DNA from: Lonicera japonica
Lineage: Eukaryota; Streptophyta; Magnoliopsida; Dipsacales; Caprifoliaceae
Direction: 5' to 3'
Length of the DNA: 64,000 bases
Assembly (NCBI GenBank): GCA_021464415.1
Contig: CM038465.1
Span: 19,127,839-19,191,838 of the forward strand
Made by a program: the position numbers and the translations under genes. The notes beneath the pieces are model-generated. The model was not told the DNA's origin and ran no database searches. It saw only the letters and a list, made by a program, of their open reading frames with translations. Position 1 is the stretch's first letter; the number at the start of each line of letters is the position of its first letter. Positions 34,628-47,765 of the stretch are shown piece by piece.

Positions 34628-37600
34628 ATGGCTGAACTTCTCACAAGTATTATTGGGAAAGAAATGCTAAGCAAGGTACTTTCGCTCGCAACTGACCAAG
34701 TGAGCCTCGCTTGGGTTTTAAGGACAGAGCTCAAAAGGCTTGAGAAACGTTGGAGATGGTTCAAGCTCTACTATCTGATGCTGCTGCCAGTAAAAAGACC
34801 CAATTGGGATCTGTGTTTTGGCTGAAGAATTTGAACGCTGTAGCCTATGATGCTGATGCGGTGTTGGATGAGTTCACATATGAAACTCTTCGACGTAAGG
34901 TAGAGAACCCGAAGAGGAACAAGGTACGAGCTCTATTTTCTCACTCAAAAAAACGACTTTCATTTCGTTTAAATATGGCTCACAAGATTAGAAGTATCAA
35001 TGAATCGCTGGATAAGATTTACAATGAAGGTACTAAAATCGGACTTGTTAGGCTTATTGGGGCAACAGATACCACCAGCCAGCATAAAGAAATACGGTTG
35101 ACTCACCTTTATGTAGATGATTCGGAAGTTGTGGGAGGGGTGATGATGTGTCAAATATAGTGGACATGCTGTGCTTTTTCAGACAATGAAAAATATTTAT
35201 CGTCATGGCCATAGTAGGAATGGGCGGTTTGGGAAGACGACGGTTGCTCAGCTGGTTTGCAAGCATGACAAGGTGTGTGAGGCATTTTGAGGAAACAATA
35301 TGGTATGTGTATCTGAAGACTTTGACATAATAAGGATCTTAAATGAGATGGTACAATCTCTCACGGGAAAAAATTCCCCAATTGTCAAATGTTGAAGCAA
35401 TCATTGAAAATGAGCTTGGGGAAAGATTGAAAGGAAAAAGGTATTTACTTGTATTAGATGACGTATGGAATCAGGAACAAGACAAATGGATTGCTTGAGA
35501 ACGGCTTTTGTTAGGATTAAGTGCTTCCCATGGAAGCAAAATTATGGTAACCACGCGCAGTAAACAAGTTGTTTTTGAGCATGCAAGCATCGCTTACTCA
35601 TCAGTTAAGAAGACTCACAGAGGAGGATAGCTGGACTACGTTAAGCAAGAGCATTTGCGAAGGGTGGAGCAGTGGAAGACATAATTTGGTGGATATAGGT
35701 AGAGATATTGTGAAACGGTGTGGTGGTCTGCCATTAGCAATAAAGGCTTTAGGAGGTTTAATGTACTCTAACAAGTCTGAAAGTGAGTGGCGATCCATTC
35801 AAAGCAGTCAGTTATGGGATTTGGAAGATAAAACAGGTCGAGTCCTACCAACCCTGGAGCTAAGCTACGAGCATCTACCATCATCACTGAAGCATTGTTT
35901 TGCATTATGCTCGATTTTTTCCCAAAGACGTCGACCTTGAAAAAAGTATTTAATACAACTTTGGATGGCCCTAGATTTCTTTGTCCTCCCAAGAGCAGTG
36001 ATTTATCAATGGAGTATATTGGAAACCAGTATTTCAATACTTTGTTTTTGAATTCCTTGCTACAAGATGCAAAGACGGATGAGTACAACTCCATCACGAG
36101 TTGCAAGATGCATGACGTTGTTCATGATCTTGCACTGAATAAATCAGATAATTTTTGCTCAACTTCGGAGGCTAGTCTGCCGAATGGAGATTCTGATGTT
36201 CTGCATCTGTCCTTGGTCTCTTACTTACGAGAAATACCAGAAAATTCAGTGAAAATTTGTTCGCGAATGCAGAGTCTAATCCTAAAAGGTGGTCTTGATA
36301 GCAAGTTGTTAGCAAGCTTCAAAGGCTTGCGTGTTCTAGTTTTAGACAATTATATGATAACAGAGTTGGCAGATTCGATAGAAAGGCTGAAGCATTTAAG
36401 GTATCTTGACATCTCGAAGACACAGATACTTTCACTGCCAAATAGCATCACTAAGCTCTACAATTTGCAGACCATAAGACTCAGGCAGATTCACCAGTTC
36501 CAAAACATTTTGGACACTATTAGCTTGAGACACTTTTGTGTTGGTGAAGTTTTACAATCTTTGCGCTGCATGCTTATTGGGATTTGGCATTTGACTTATC
36601 TGCAGAAATTACCTTTCTTTGTAGTGAACCGAGACAGGGGATGTCACATTAGGAGTTGGAAGTTTGGACAATCTTAGAGGCGAATTTACCATTTAGGGAT
36701 TGAGCACGTGGAAAAAATTGGAGAAGCAAAACAGGCAAAATTGTCTAAGAAGTCTAACCTCCATACATTAACACTTTGTTGGACAACCCCAATGCCAATG
36801 GAGCTTCAGACTTGTCTCAACCGCAATGCAGTTCCGAAATGATGAGAAAGCAAAAATAAGGTGTGCAACGATGCGCATGTCTTGGAGGGTCTTCAACCTC
36901 CCTCAAATTTGGAAGTTCTAACGATTGAAGACTTTGCGGGTGGTAAATTGCCATCATGGATAATGGTGGAAAGTCAGGAATCGATAATACTTCAAAACTT
37001 GGTGAAAATCAAACTAAAAAATTGCAATAGATGCGAGCAACTCCCGCCACTCGGGCACCTTCAGTATCTCAAAGTTGTTGAGATAATTGGAATGGATAAT
37101 GTGAAAGTTATTGGGGCAGAATTCTATGGGAAGCATGCAGCTGGTGGTGGTGTGAGTAGCAGCAGTTGGGCAGCTGAAGTTATGATGTTTCCAGCACTGA
37201 GAACTCACTTTAAATATGAAAAATCTAGAGATATGGTTGGAACAGGGCATCAATTGGGTTCTATGAGTGTATTTCCTTCCTGGAAAAGTTGACGGTTGAA
37301 GAATGTTCAAGTTTGATAACTATCCCCTGTCATTTTCCATCACTAAGACAGTTGAGCATTTTTTTTTGTGCCGGGTTTTTGTATTTGCCAAACATTCTAG
37401 AAAACCTTGTGTCTGACTTGTCTATATGGGAATGCCCCAATCTGAATTGTTTATCAAACAATCTTGTCGCTCTTAAGAGTTTAAGTTTACACAGCTGCGA
37501 TAATCTAAGAGATATACCATCTCTGCCGTCCGTAAAGGAGGTTTCTATTTCAGCGTGTGGGAAGTTGATCAGTTTACCTAGTTTGACCCAATTCTTTCCG

Positions 37601-38318
37601 GTTATTGAGGAATTGAGCATTAGAAATTGCCATAATATGATGGCATTTCCAGATATGCATTGCCATACTTTTCTATGGAAAGTTCATATAGTAAATTGTA
37701 ACAAGTTGACAAGTGTGCCAGAACTCGGCACATCTCTACGGATTCTTCAAATTTATTATTGTCAAAGGTTGACAAGTTTGCCAGAAGAACTGGGTGCAAC
37801 TCTTGAGGAATTGGTCATTTCCAATTGCCCTGCTATGGTGTCTTTTCCGAATTTTCGATATCTCCGAAAATTGGAACTAACTAAAATCTCGGAAGAGCTT
37901 GATTATTTCCCCTGGACCTCCTCCTCCACTTCTACTACTTGTGATGATATTGAAGCAGTAGAACAGAATGACGATGATGTCATCCAATGCCTACAACATG
38001 TAAAGTTGAAAGGGTGGCCAGAGATCAAGTCACTGCCTGAGCAACTTCAGCACCTTTCTGCCTTGACTTATTTGGGGCTATACTCATTTGAGGGACTGGA
38101 GTCTCTTCCCGAGTGGTTGGGAAATCTTTCATCACTTCAATCTCTGTATATCTGGAATTTCAAAAGGCTGATGTATATGCCCTCTGTGGAAGCAATGAGA
38201 CGCCTCACCAAATTAAATCAATTGGAAATTTTGCTTTGCCCGCTTCTAGAAGAAAGATGCAACAAGGGTTCCGGCCCAGAGTGGGAAAAGATATCCCATA
38301 TTCCCTCAATCGTCATCA
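34628..38318 (+). pseudogene. CC-NBS-LRR (Rx/RGA2-like) disease-resistance pseudogene
   Basis: The domain order is that of an intracellular CNL immune receptor: an Rx-type coiled coil from ATG 34628; a P-loop region (35205-35245); an RNBS-A-like VSEDFDI segment; kinase-2 LLVLDDVWN (about 35448); RNBS-B KIMVTTRS; GLPLAIKALGG (about 35728); RNBS-D LKHCFALCS; MHDV (about 36109); then leucine-rich repeats to about 38310 (for example LRYLDISKTQILSLPNSI). The gene is broken many times: a one-base loss near 34745 in the coiled coil; a shift near 35125; a one-base loss inside the P-loop, so its GKTT is read out of frame; stops between 35285 and 35500; an extra T near 35925 after the CFALCSIF motif; and a broken stretch at 36678-36860. 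The longest surviving frame, 37289-38476, is the C-terminal LRR half. Nearly the full family length remains, so it decayed in place rather than being a fragment. Confidence 0.93.
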
Positions 38319-38720
38319 GTAAGCTGCTTATACAGTCCTTAAATTCATTTATCCTTGCCATATTCTCTTCACCCTCATCTATTTTATATATGTATATATA
38401 CAATCTGTTCAGCTTTCTTTCGTTGTCTCTCTCTCTCTCTATATATATATATATGAATTATGGGTTTAAGCGTTAAGTTATTTCTTCAGTACTTATGATG
38501 GAATAATTATTTCTTGAATCTAATATTATCATAATATCATTGACACTTTTCTAAAATGGAGATATTTGTTTGCTGATAGACTAAAATGACAATTGAGGGT
38601 TCAAGCGAACAACATGACTCATTCTAACAGTTCCTGTCAATGTTTTTTGTTCAAAATTTTAGTTCCAAAGATTTATATTTATATTTGGTCAATGAGTTAA
38701 ATTGTTCTTGAAATTGCACA
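38319..38720 (+). other. Probable terminal intron of the NLR pseudogene
   Basis: Follows 'cgtcatcag|taagctg', with GT absent at that exact junction but TAAG-like context, and ends at 'attgcacag' (38720). After it, 'atgatcaggc' to 'tttaaataa' could be a short last exon. A small terminal exon is common in this NLR group. A CT/AT microsatellite lies at 38427-38453. The boundaries are uncertain. Confidence 0.35.
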
Positions 38721-39547
38721 GATGATCAGGCAATAACACCGGTAAATGAAGTCATCCAAGCTTCATCTTCATTAAAGGGATCTTCATTTAAATAACAATC
38801 ATTTGCAAAGTATCGCGAGTGGCCCAACGTTATATGTATGTCGTATCTCACATAGATGAAACCAAACGGTGATAAAAAATATAATTGCCACATTGAATTT
38901 CAGTTGAAATGAGTAAGCTATTAATGTTCTCCTTTGTATGTGAAGAGCACATTCTGGTTGATGAAACCAAATGACGTATATACTTCAATTTCTAACTTGT
39001 GCAGCTTGTAAGATTCATAGAGACAACATCGATGAATTGAAGCTAGGTAAAGTAGTATGAATTGAAGCTTGTTTTTTTACTTCATGGTACTTATTTCTAT
39101 CCAATGGTAAGTTGATCTTCTGTTGTTGCAAATATAAAAGTAGTATCCACCATGTTGAGAGTTCTAAAAGTCAGAACTAAGATCTCGAAGTTTATAAGTA
39201 GGCGTGGAATTTATTTTGGAAGAAGTTTTAGAAGAAATAATTTTTGGAATGCCTATATTATTTTGCTGCAGTACAGATGAAGAAATATCAAATTCATCTC
39301 TCTTAAAGCCATTTTTTTTTTTATGTGGAGAAGACTATAGAACACCACCAGTAGTTGTTTGAATAACTTCCATAAGCATGTATAATTTTGAGGGGTCCCT
39401 GAAGTTTTTGATTGCTTGTACATAAACAAGCTATATATTCAGTTCTAGATCTTTCTTTAAGGGTCATTTAACTGTATGTATACAGCAAATTTAGTGGTGA
39501 TTGAGTTTAGCAATAATACTATTATATTGGATATAATGTCGTTGAGA

Positions 39548-39647
39548 NNNNNNNNNNNNNNNNNNNNNNNNNNNNNNNNNNNNNNNNNNNNNNNNNNNNN
39601 NNNNNNNNNNNNNNNNNNNNNNNNNNNNNNNNNNNNNNNNNNNNNNN
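39548..39647. other. Assembly gap, 100 N
   Basis: Exactly 100 N, the conventional length for a gap of unknown size. Frames crossing it (39457-39666) are meaningless. Confidence 1.
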
Positions 39648-42399
39648 ATCCATAAAACAAATACAATTTAAAATTCTACTACAAAGTTAACATTGCACGC
39701 CTTTCTAACTTTGATGAAATATAAGTCCTTAATTTATAAAAATATTATTCCTTGGTTCTTTTGCAGAAAACTTTTTGAAACAAACTGCATTTTTTAATAT
39801 CCCAATATTTCCATGGGCCAACTATAAGTAGCCTTTATAAATGGGGTACATGAAGTATGAACCCACTTAGTCTTAATGACACATAGCAAAATATTATAAA
39901 TTTTGGGGTAATTTGAATTTTTGGCTATATTAAGAAATAAATGTAAATATTAGAGTCGGATAATATTTAATTTATTTATAACATGTTCTTACCACGTACA
40001 CGTTACATATTTGTAAACATTTTTTCTGTACATGGAAACGTGCTATTCATATTTGTAACGGCCATAGAGTTGGGGTATAAATTGCATGAAAATGGCATTT
40101 TCAAACTTACATTGTATTCGAGTTTTGTATATCAAGGGTGAAATTTGTACTGGTCGGCATCTGAGAAGGGTGGCAGGTAACTAATTTTTGAACCATTCTT
40201 TGTTACATTATATAACAAAAACATTTATGCCAACATCATATCAAGTAATGTTTAAAATGAAATACATGGATGAAAAAACATATGTTTCAGTATATAAAAA
40301 GGGTAATACAAATTATAAAAACATTGTCCATAATGAGAAACTTATATTAGAGTAAGATATTAGTAAGCGGAGACTAATAAACAAAAATTCATGAAGGAAA
40401 TTTCCGCCAACTTGTTAATAACATTTTTACTAGGAAGCATTATTGTTTTGTCCAGTTGTATCATGTTTTTTCTTTTAATTAGAAATATTAGTTTGAATGG
40501 GGTTTAAAAGTTTTTGCCTATTTTGATATTAATAATTTTATGGTATTGTCAATTCACTTATTCACAATGAGATTGTTGAGAATTAAATATTTTTATTAAT
40601 CTTGCAAGTTTGAGAACTCTGTCGTCATTGCATATGACCATGTGTGTCGTATTGCTTTAACATGTGTGTGTTTTGATATCTTTGTTGAGTTATTTGCATT
40701 AGTAAAAAAAGAGGAATCATATTTATTAAGAGACATTATATTAAAATTTTGTTGGTATATTCAGTGCAAACTATCACGAGACTTCACTCATCCTCTTGAA
40801 GAACCTTGAGGTTAAAAAATGAATTTCTTTAAGATTTTTCCTTTACTCGAGAATAAGCAAAGTATAAGTTGGAGTGTATGTGATGTGACAAGAAATTGTT
40901 ATACTCTAACATGTTAATTTATACTTTGGGAAGTATATATAGTCACATTTTTATTTTATTTTATTGGTTCTCAGAAGCTCGGGAAAGAATCAAAGAAATT
41001 GATATTTATATTAAAAATGAAAAAGATATGAAGAAAAGAAAATTATTAAAAAGTAAAAAGAGAATCAAACCAACAATCAGTACTTAGAAGAGACAAGAAG
41101 TTTTAATCAAAAAAATATATGGAGACCCAGCGGAGTTGAGTTCAAGTCAGGCCCCAGATCCGAAGGCCAAGCCCAAATCTCATGCCCAGCAGCTTAAAGC
41201 AGCCACAAATGGGCCCATAAGACGTATTAAAACATCGTGCACATTAATCGAGCATAGTAGGCAGATTTTGCTGGGTTTTATTTTTATTATTATTATTTTT
41301 TTTTTAATACAAACATTTCTAAATTTTTAAATTCCCTTTTCTACGGCCAGCATATATTTGGAATTCTTATTTCTTTGGACCAAGAACATAAGTTTTATTT
41401 TATTTACTTTGGAGTGGATTCTTTTATGTTATTAATTTAGAATTTTTCATCTTCAATTAATTTTTGCGTGTCCAAGTAAGTACATGATTTATTTATCTAT
41501 ATATATTTTTTTAATTGTGTTGTGTTTTACTTACTAGCGTGCTAGATTAAGTTATTTTTTACGGTTGAGTATGTTTGGTTGATTTCATTGCATGCCAATT
41601 GACTCTATCAATTTAATATTTTTCTGATATGCCTATTTTAACTGATTAATTAAAATAAGGTTGGATTCTTGTTAATAGTTGATATAATTTGTGTTTTGAT
41701 GGATATAATGAGTATTTTGACCTTGTACACAAGTTTAGCCGTAGAAGAATTACCACTTGGATTTTAAAAATTATTAGACTTAATTGATTTTATTTTCCGC
41801 ATCTAATTAAGTTGAGAGACCAAATTAATGCAACAAAAAATAAAGTTTATTGGTAATGAATATGGGAAGATGATAATATATGACTCCAACACTCTAGTAA
41901 TTTGTTAATTGCTATTTATTTCTTCCTTTATTTTATTTTATTTATTTAATCCAAAATCAAGCCAAATTTTTAAGCTAGATTAAGAGTTAATTAAAATTAG
42001 TGAGTTGAAAAACATAATTTCTATCTGTCAAGTCCCGTCGTTTCAATCTCATCTTGCCCTAAATTTAACGAGAGAGATCAATCATTCGCTAGTTGAACGT
42101 AAAATATGAAAGGATACAAGTAAGAATTTAGATAGTAAATTTAAAATTAATATGAATAATAGATAGTATAGTTTTCGATCTATATTATATGCATTTACCT
42201 CCGTAATTATATATTAACATATACCCCATTCTCTAAAATATGATTTGAACGCATTAATGTTCCTAGCCTTGTTCATAGTTATTTAACGAAGTCATTAAAC
42301 AATGTAACTAATTGAGCGGTTCTTTAACTTTAGGTGGGATAATAAATTTTTTTATAAACCTTACATGATCAAACGGAAAATCTAGACCAAGAAAAGAGG

Positions 42400-43060
42400 C
42401 CACAGCTGTACATGTAACTTTCAACTATTCCTACCTAATTTTCGTTGGGTGGGACTTTCATGTGAGAGAAAGTCTTCCCGAGAAACTTTTGGAAATATTT
42501 TACATGTTGTGACAAATGAAATTAACGTGACAAAGAAAAAAGGGAATATGATGTGAAACCAATGTTTAAACTGTCAAAACCGAAAACCGAGATCGATCCG
42601 CACCGTGGAACTATCACAAAACCAGAGTGAAAGGAAGTCTTTGGTGAAAAACTCGAGAGTGGCGATGATGCAAGTTCAAACCTCGTTAAGGACAATTTCA
42701 ATTTTTTTTAAGGACAATTTGATTGGGAAGGGTTACCTCATTTCTATAATTCATTACGACTTCTTAATAAAAAAATTCGCTCCAGTCCTTGACTAGAGTT
42801 AAAAAATAAAAATAAAAATGAAAAAAAACCTACATCTACACTCGCCTCTAAAGTTAGGCTTCCATTTTACTGGTGATGTAATTTTATCTCATCCCTTTGT
42901 TTTGCTCCGACCCTTAAGATTTAGCCACGTCATTGTTCACTTTAAAATAGACCAAAGCTACGGTGTTTCAGTTTGACGAGGTTTTAACTTGTCTTCGTTG
43001 AGACGGCCTCCTAGGTAGATTTTGAACTCGTCAACTCCTCAAGTGAAGAAACCCCAATGG
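42400..43060 (+). repeat. Diverged repeat, copy 1
   Basis: 'gagagaaagtcttcccgag' at 42462 recurs at 43570. 'aaaatagaccaaagctac' and 'agtttgacgaggtt' at 42944-42985 recur at 45901-45940. The 42640-42790 segment ('tcaaacctcgttaagg', 'attcattacgacttct') recurs at 45648-45760. No coding capacity is seen; the family is unrecognised. Confidence 0.7.
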
Positions 43061-44012
43061 CAAACTGACATTTTTTTTTTTTAGTTCTTGTGCTAGTGTT
43101 TTTAATTAATGTTTACATTTTAATCATAAAAACTAGAATAAAGTGTTGTCTTAGTGTAGAGTGAAACCCATACTAATCGGTTAAGTGTTTTAATGTAAAA
43201 CAATAATTGTTGTCTAAAAATTATATAAAACAAATTAATATAGGAACTAAAGACAATGTAAGTATAAAACAATTATTGTTTGCCCTAAAGATTAGAACAT
43301 CGCAAACACCAACCCGAGAATTTTCCTGAAAAAGACTATAATAGAATGGGACCCAAAATCGTAAGTTTTTCTCGGTTCTTGATGATATTTTCCCACAGCA
43401 ATAGTACAACACAAATACCTGCATGTACATATTAATTTGCACTTTGGTCATTTGCTCAATCAAAAACGCAAAGTATTGCTGTACGTTGACCAAGAAAGAA
43501 GGCAGGGTGTTGGTGGAAACAATTTTCAATATTCCTACCTAATTTCAAAATGTATGGGGTTCTTGTGTGAGAGAAAGTCTTCCCGAGGATCTGTTTGGAA
43601 ATATTCGCATGTATGTGATACATGAATTTAAAGTAACAAAGAAAAAAGGAATAGGTTGTGTAGCCGCCGTTTAAATCCAGCGGCAGGGACTTTACCAAAA
43701 ATTCAATCTTGCAGGGGGACAGAAATTTACGTGAATTTTTTTACCAAATATCTAAGCATCTAGGGATGATTTTGCTCACTAATCGTTCTTAGTATCACTT
43801 GGTTATCTTTTTCATCTATCGAATTTACAAATTATATATTATGAAATCTTTAAATTAAAATCGCCTTAAGAACATGATTTAAAGTCAATTCATACCATAA
43901 TGTAAACATTTTATATATATATTAAATTTTTTTTTAAGTTTTTGCAAATTTTTTCATGATTTTTTTTTTTTTTCGACGATAGTAAATGGTTTAATATTCT
44001 ATTGAAATTTAA

Positions 44013-44298
44013 GGCTTTGTTTGATTACAAGGTGGAAAAGAAAAATAAATTGAGTTAGTTTTGGTGAAAAGATGAAAAATAAGTTGAGTGATAGAGGTGA
44101 TATCCTCTTGATTTTTAAGTTTTTCCATGAAGAAATTTTCTTTACTTGGTGGTAAGTAAAAATTTTCCACCAAAAGTATTGAAAGATGGAGGATACATAA
44201 TCATAAAATGAGTAACATCTCTCACCTTATTTTCTATCTTTTCACACAAACTAACTAAATTTATCTTCTTTTTTCCATTTTTGCAATCAAACAGAGCC
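44013..44298. mobile_element. Tourist-like MITE (PIF/Harbinger type, 286 bp)
   Basis: The left terminus GGCTTTGTTTGATTACAA and inverted right terminus GGCTCTGTTTGATTGCAA match at 16 of 18 bases. TAA lies on both sides (44010-44012 and 44299-44301), the 3-bp TWA-type duplication of PIF/Harbinger elements. The interior is AT-rich and non-coding. Confidence 0.87.
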
Positions 44299-44702
44299 TA
44301 ATAATAATAATGAGTCAAGCTACATGACAATCCCCTTAGAAAGTAAAATTATGCTGCTCCTGTCTTTTTTAGTTTAGGTGTGGTGGAGACCAATGGAAAT
44401 CAAGAACATCATTTTGGTAAATGTACGTTTTTCAATTTTATATTTAAACTTTTAACACTTCTTTAGTTTTAAATTAATAGTGTGTATTGATTTTGATATT
44501 TTGTGTAAAAAAAATAAAATTAAGTTTATCAATGATCAAGAAAACAACTTAATTATTTTCTATAGGGGAAATTTGAGACATTAATTAATTCAACTTCAAA
44601 AGGAAATAAAAAAAATAAAATTAGGACTACTAATTTGAAATGATAAAAAAAAATGTAAACCTATCAATTAAATACGTTGTCAGTGTTATAAAAATATTAA
44701 TA

Positions 44703-44931
44703 TGTGGATGTCCATAACTAATATTGTAAGATACAATTTATCCCACATTTGAATTGTGGTATGAATGAGGGATTGCATAATAGTATATATAGTGGATTTG
44801 TCCTACATTGATTATGTAGAGAAGGAAGTTAGTTCTTAATATAAATAGAGCTAACCCCTACACATATTAGATCATCAGTTGAATAATAAGATTCTTTCTT
44901 TCTCGATCTCTCTCTCTCTATTATTTCAACA
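44703..44931 (+). mobile_element. Small copia-type LTR or TRIM relic (about 229 bp)
   Basis: Starts TGTGGATGTCCATAAC and ends TATTTCAACA. Inside is a TATAAATAG-like box (44839-44847) followed by a CT-rich stretch, the layout of short plant copia LTRs. No TSD or primer-binding site could be matched, so it may be truncated or misdelimited. Confidence 0.45.
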
Positions 44932-45202
44932 GTCAGTAAATCTTTTTTCAAATAAATTTCAGTAGAGATTATTTAATTTCCTATTGTTATCAAAATTATT
45001 AACTATTCAACTTCTAAAGGGGAAGTTCACACCTACCTTGGAGTAGTACACTATCGGCCAACTTTCATTGGCAGTCATAACAACTTATTAATAACACGTA
45101 GCAATATCTAACAAATTTTGGGGTAATTTGAATTTAGGGCTATATTTAAAACCATTTGAGGTCACTTAGATAATAGAAAAATACTACTATTAGATTAAGA
45201 TC

Positions 45203-45648
45203 ATATTTAATTTATTTATAACATGTTCTTGTAACACTATATATTTGTAAACATTTTTTTATATTTAGTACTACTATTGATATTTGTAGCCGGCCTTAAA
45301 GTTGGGCTATCAATTGCATGAAAAAAAGCCTTTTCTAGTTCGCATCTACAGATGATGTGACTATCCAATCTTTATATGACCAAAATAGTTCAAACCCCGT
45401 TAGCAGCAGTTTAGGTGGCATAATATTTAATTTATTTATAACATGTTCTTGTAACACTATATATTTGTAAACATTTTTTTTGTATATTTAGTACTACTAT
45501 TGATATTTGTAGCCGGCCTTAAAGTTGGGCTATAAATTGCATGAAAAAGAGCCTTTTCTAGTTCGCATCTACTTAGATGATGTGACTATCCAATCTATAT
45601 ATGACCAAAATAGTTCAAACCCCGTTAGCAGCAGTTTAGGTGGCAGGA
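45203..45648 (+). repeat. 220-bp tandem duplication
   Basis: The unit beginning 'atatttaatttatttataac' at 45203 repeats at 45423 with very few changes over its length, up to 'agcagtttaggtggca'. A more diverged single copy lies at 39965-40100. High identity between the two suggests a recent local duplication. Confidence 0.9.
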
Positions 45649-46170
45649 TGCACGCTCAAACCCCATTAAGGGCAATTTTAAATCCTTTTAAGGGACAAGT
45701 TGATTGCGGAGGAGTACCCCCATTTGCATAGTCCATTACAATTTCTGAATAAAAAAAATCACTTTAATCTTTAACTAGAGTTTTAGAAAGAAAAGAAACT
45801 TATATACGCACCCTCCTCTAGTGTTGGCTTCTTAGTTTTATCTCAGCCCTTTATTTTGCTCCAACCCTTAATATTAAGCCATGTCATCAATTGTCCACTT
45901 TAAAATAGACCAAAGCTACACTATTTCAGTTTGACGAGGTTTAAAGTCATATTTCGTTGAAGTCCTCCTTCGTGGATTTGAATACTGCACTCCTTGATTG
46001 AAGATAACACGATGGAAGAACCCTACATTTTTTTGAGTTCCTGTTGCTGGTGCTTTTTAATTACTATAACATTTTAATCAGAAAATTTGAGTAAGTTTTT
46101 AGTAGTAAAGTGTACCCATAATAATCGAGTTAAGTATCTTTTTTATCAAAAACAATTATTGGGGAAAATG
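45649..46170 (+). repeat. Diverged repeat, copy 2
   Basis: Collinear with 42640-43200, as described for copy 1. Direct orientation, about 3 kb apart. Confidence 0.7.
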
Positions 46171-46833
46171 ACTAATAAATACTCTCTCTATCCTCCCATT
46201 GCCCATTAACTCCTAGCAGCTTTTTTTCCCACTAACTACAATAGTTTGCCCTATTTTTCCTAAATAACACATATCTTGTATATTCCAAATATTCATTCCG
46301 ATTGTACCCTCCTAGGTAAAGAGGATATTTAATTTGAATTCCCATCCGTGCTTAGCACGATTGAGGAACTCTATACGTGGTGGATTTTTAAAAAGCGAGT
46401 GATCGAGATCGACTGTATCATCCATTAGTTGCTGTGCTCGTTTGTATCAGCGGCGGTCTCCATTGCGAACAGGATATTCATATCCGAGCATCATCATCGG
46501 CGGCGGTCTCCATTGCAAACAGGATATTCATATCCAGGCATCATGTCCATTACGAAGAAGATCGTTATCTCCAATACTTTATCTCGTTCGATTTTCTGCA
46601 TTTTGATCTTTTGTATTTTCGATTTGCGAGATGGACAATAATGGAGCTTCATTGTTATATCGGTAAATTTTCATGCTTATTGTTGTGTATGTCAGTTTTC
46701 AATATTTTGCTGGCACTGGTTAGGTTTGTGGCACTGTTTCATGATTACTGGTTAGGGTGTTGGCACTGTTTCATTTTTTTGGCACTGGTTAGGTTGTCTC
46801 AGGTTCATGAATCATGATTACTACATTGAGTAC
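46171..46833. other. Intergenic DNA with a short tandem duplication
   Basis: At 46449-46545 a segment of about 50 bp, 'cggcggtctccattgc' plus 'acaggatattcatatcc', is repeated twice. Frames at 46429-46641 and 46434-46817 cross it without recognisable domains. No gene is supported. Confidence 0.45.
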
Positions 46834-47765
46834 TGTAGACACCTCAATCCGTGACCCCTGCAAGAACCCCTAAAACCGTCAAAACATCACTTTTTTGAGT
46901 CTGAGACCCACCCAAAACACTAGAAATTGCTTCGGGAAGTTTGTAAGTGTGACAAAATTGTTTCCATAGGAATTTGTCCTGTAACAGACCTATATTCATA
47001 ATACTTTGTCGCGCGGCAAACCAGATTGTAGCACGACAAACCCCTCTGACCCAGACCATCCACTCTTTGACAAATTAGTCTGTCAGGGACATCAGTTCAG
47101 TTGTTTGTCGCACGACATTGGTCCATGTGTCGCGCGACAGTTCTGCTTTCGAACGGAATATCACGCGATAAACTCTCTCAAGCAATATAAATAGACCATC
47201 ACCCCAAGGGTTAAAGACAACAACTGGGACCCCAAGAAAAGGCTAGATCTCTCTCTAAAAAATCTGATTTTTCAAGATTTCTAAGTTCAAATTATTGTTA
47301 TCAAGTTCTCAAGGAATCTCCGAATTCTCAATACTTGACGTCTCGTATTCCAAAGTCGAATTCTCGACTGTATCTGGAGAAGAAAGGTCTATATCCACCG
47401 GATTATCCTCAGTCATATTATATTTTCTCTCTTTTGTTTATTTAGTCGGGAAGGTAAAGAGTGTTTCTTCTAGTATTTAAAGTTTATATATTTGTGTGCT
47501 TGTTTTCATTTCACTTATATTTATTGTTTGTCCAATTCTAGTTGAATAAATTTATTGTTAAGTTACAAATAGTCTATTGTTTTCTCAAAAACAAATCCCT
47601 GATAAAACCATTTTCGAAAATCAGAAAAAGTAGGTACATTATCGCCCAGACAAAACTAGATTTTCAAAGCACCGAATCGATAAAACTTACTTAGGAATTA
47701 AACTTGGACATATCATATCTCTCATATAGACTGTGGTATATCTGATATCCTCCCGTACCCAAAAA
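46834..47765 (+). mobile_element. Tat/Ogre-like LTR 'T1', 3'-truncated
   Basis: Starts TGTAGACACCTCAATCCGTG. It is collinear with the inverted LTR at 54364-55901: the start, palindrome cluster, TATA, 'ggaccccaag', 'tcgggaaggtaaag' (47447), 'gttacaaatagtct' and 'gataaaaccatttt'. Similarity fades after about 47765 and no proper LTR end is found. Frames inside (46844-47059, 47006-47194, 47295-47480) are not genes. Confidence 0.75.
47007..47193 (+). promoter_or_regulatory. TGTCGCGCGACA boxes and TATA in LTR T1
   Basis: Boxes at 47007 (TGTCGCGCGGCA), 47027 (TGTAGCACGACA), 47106 (TGTCGCACGACA) and 47128 (perfect TGTCGCGCGACA), followed by TATAAATA at 47186-47193. These are U3 control sites by position; the binding factor is unknown. 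Confidence 0.7.

Larger units (their letters stand above)
38800..44009. other. AT-rich intergenic DNA with diverged duplications
   Basis: No gene is supported. It contains the assembly gap and members of the 42-46 kb repeat family (39890-40100; 42400-43060; 43520-43690). Small frames such as 40896-41087, 41136-41330 and 42605-42796 have low-complexity composition and no domains. Confidence 0.4.

Noticed and set aside
46834..47765. TSD search for a complete solo Tat LTR
   Set aside because: AGTAC precedes the LTR, but no AGTAC follows a plausible CA end; similarity to LTR T2 fades at about 47765, so it is called truncated.
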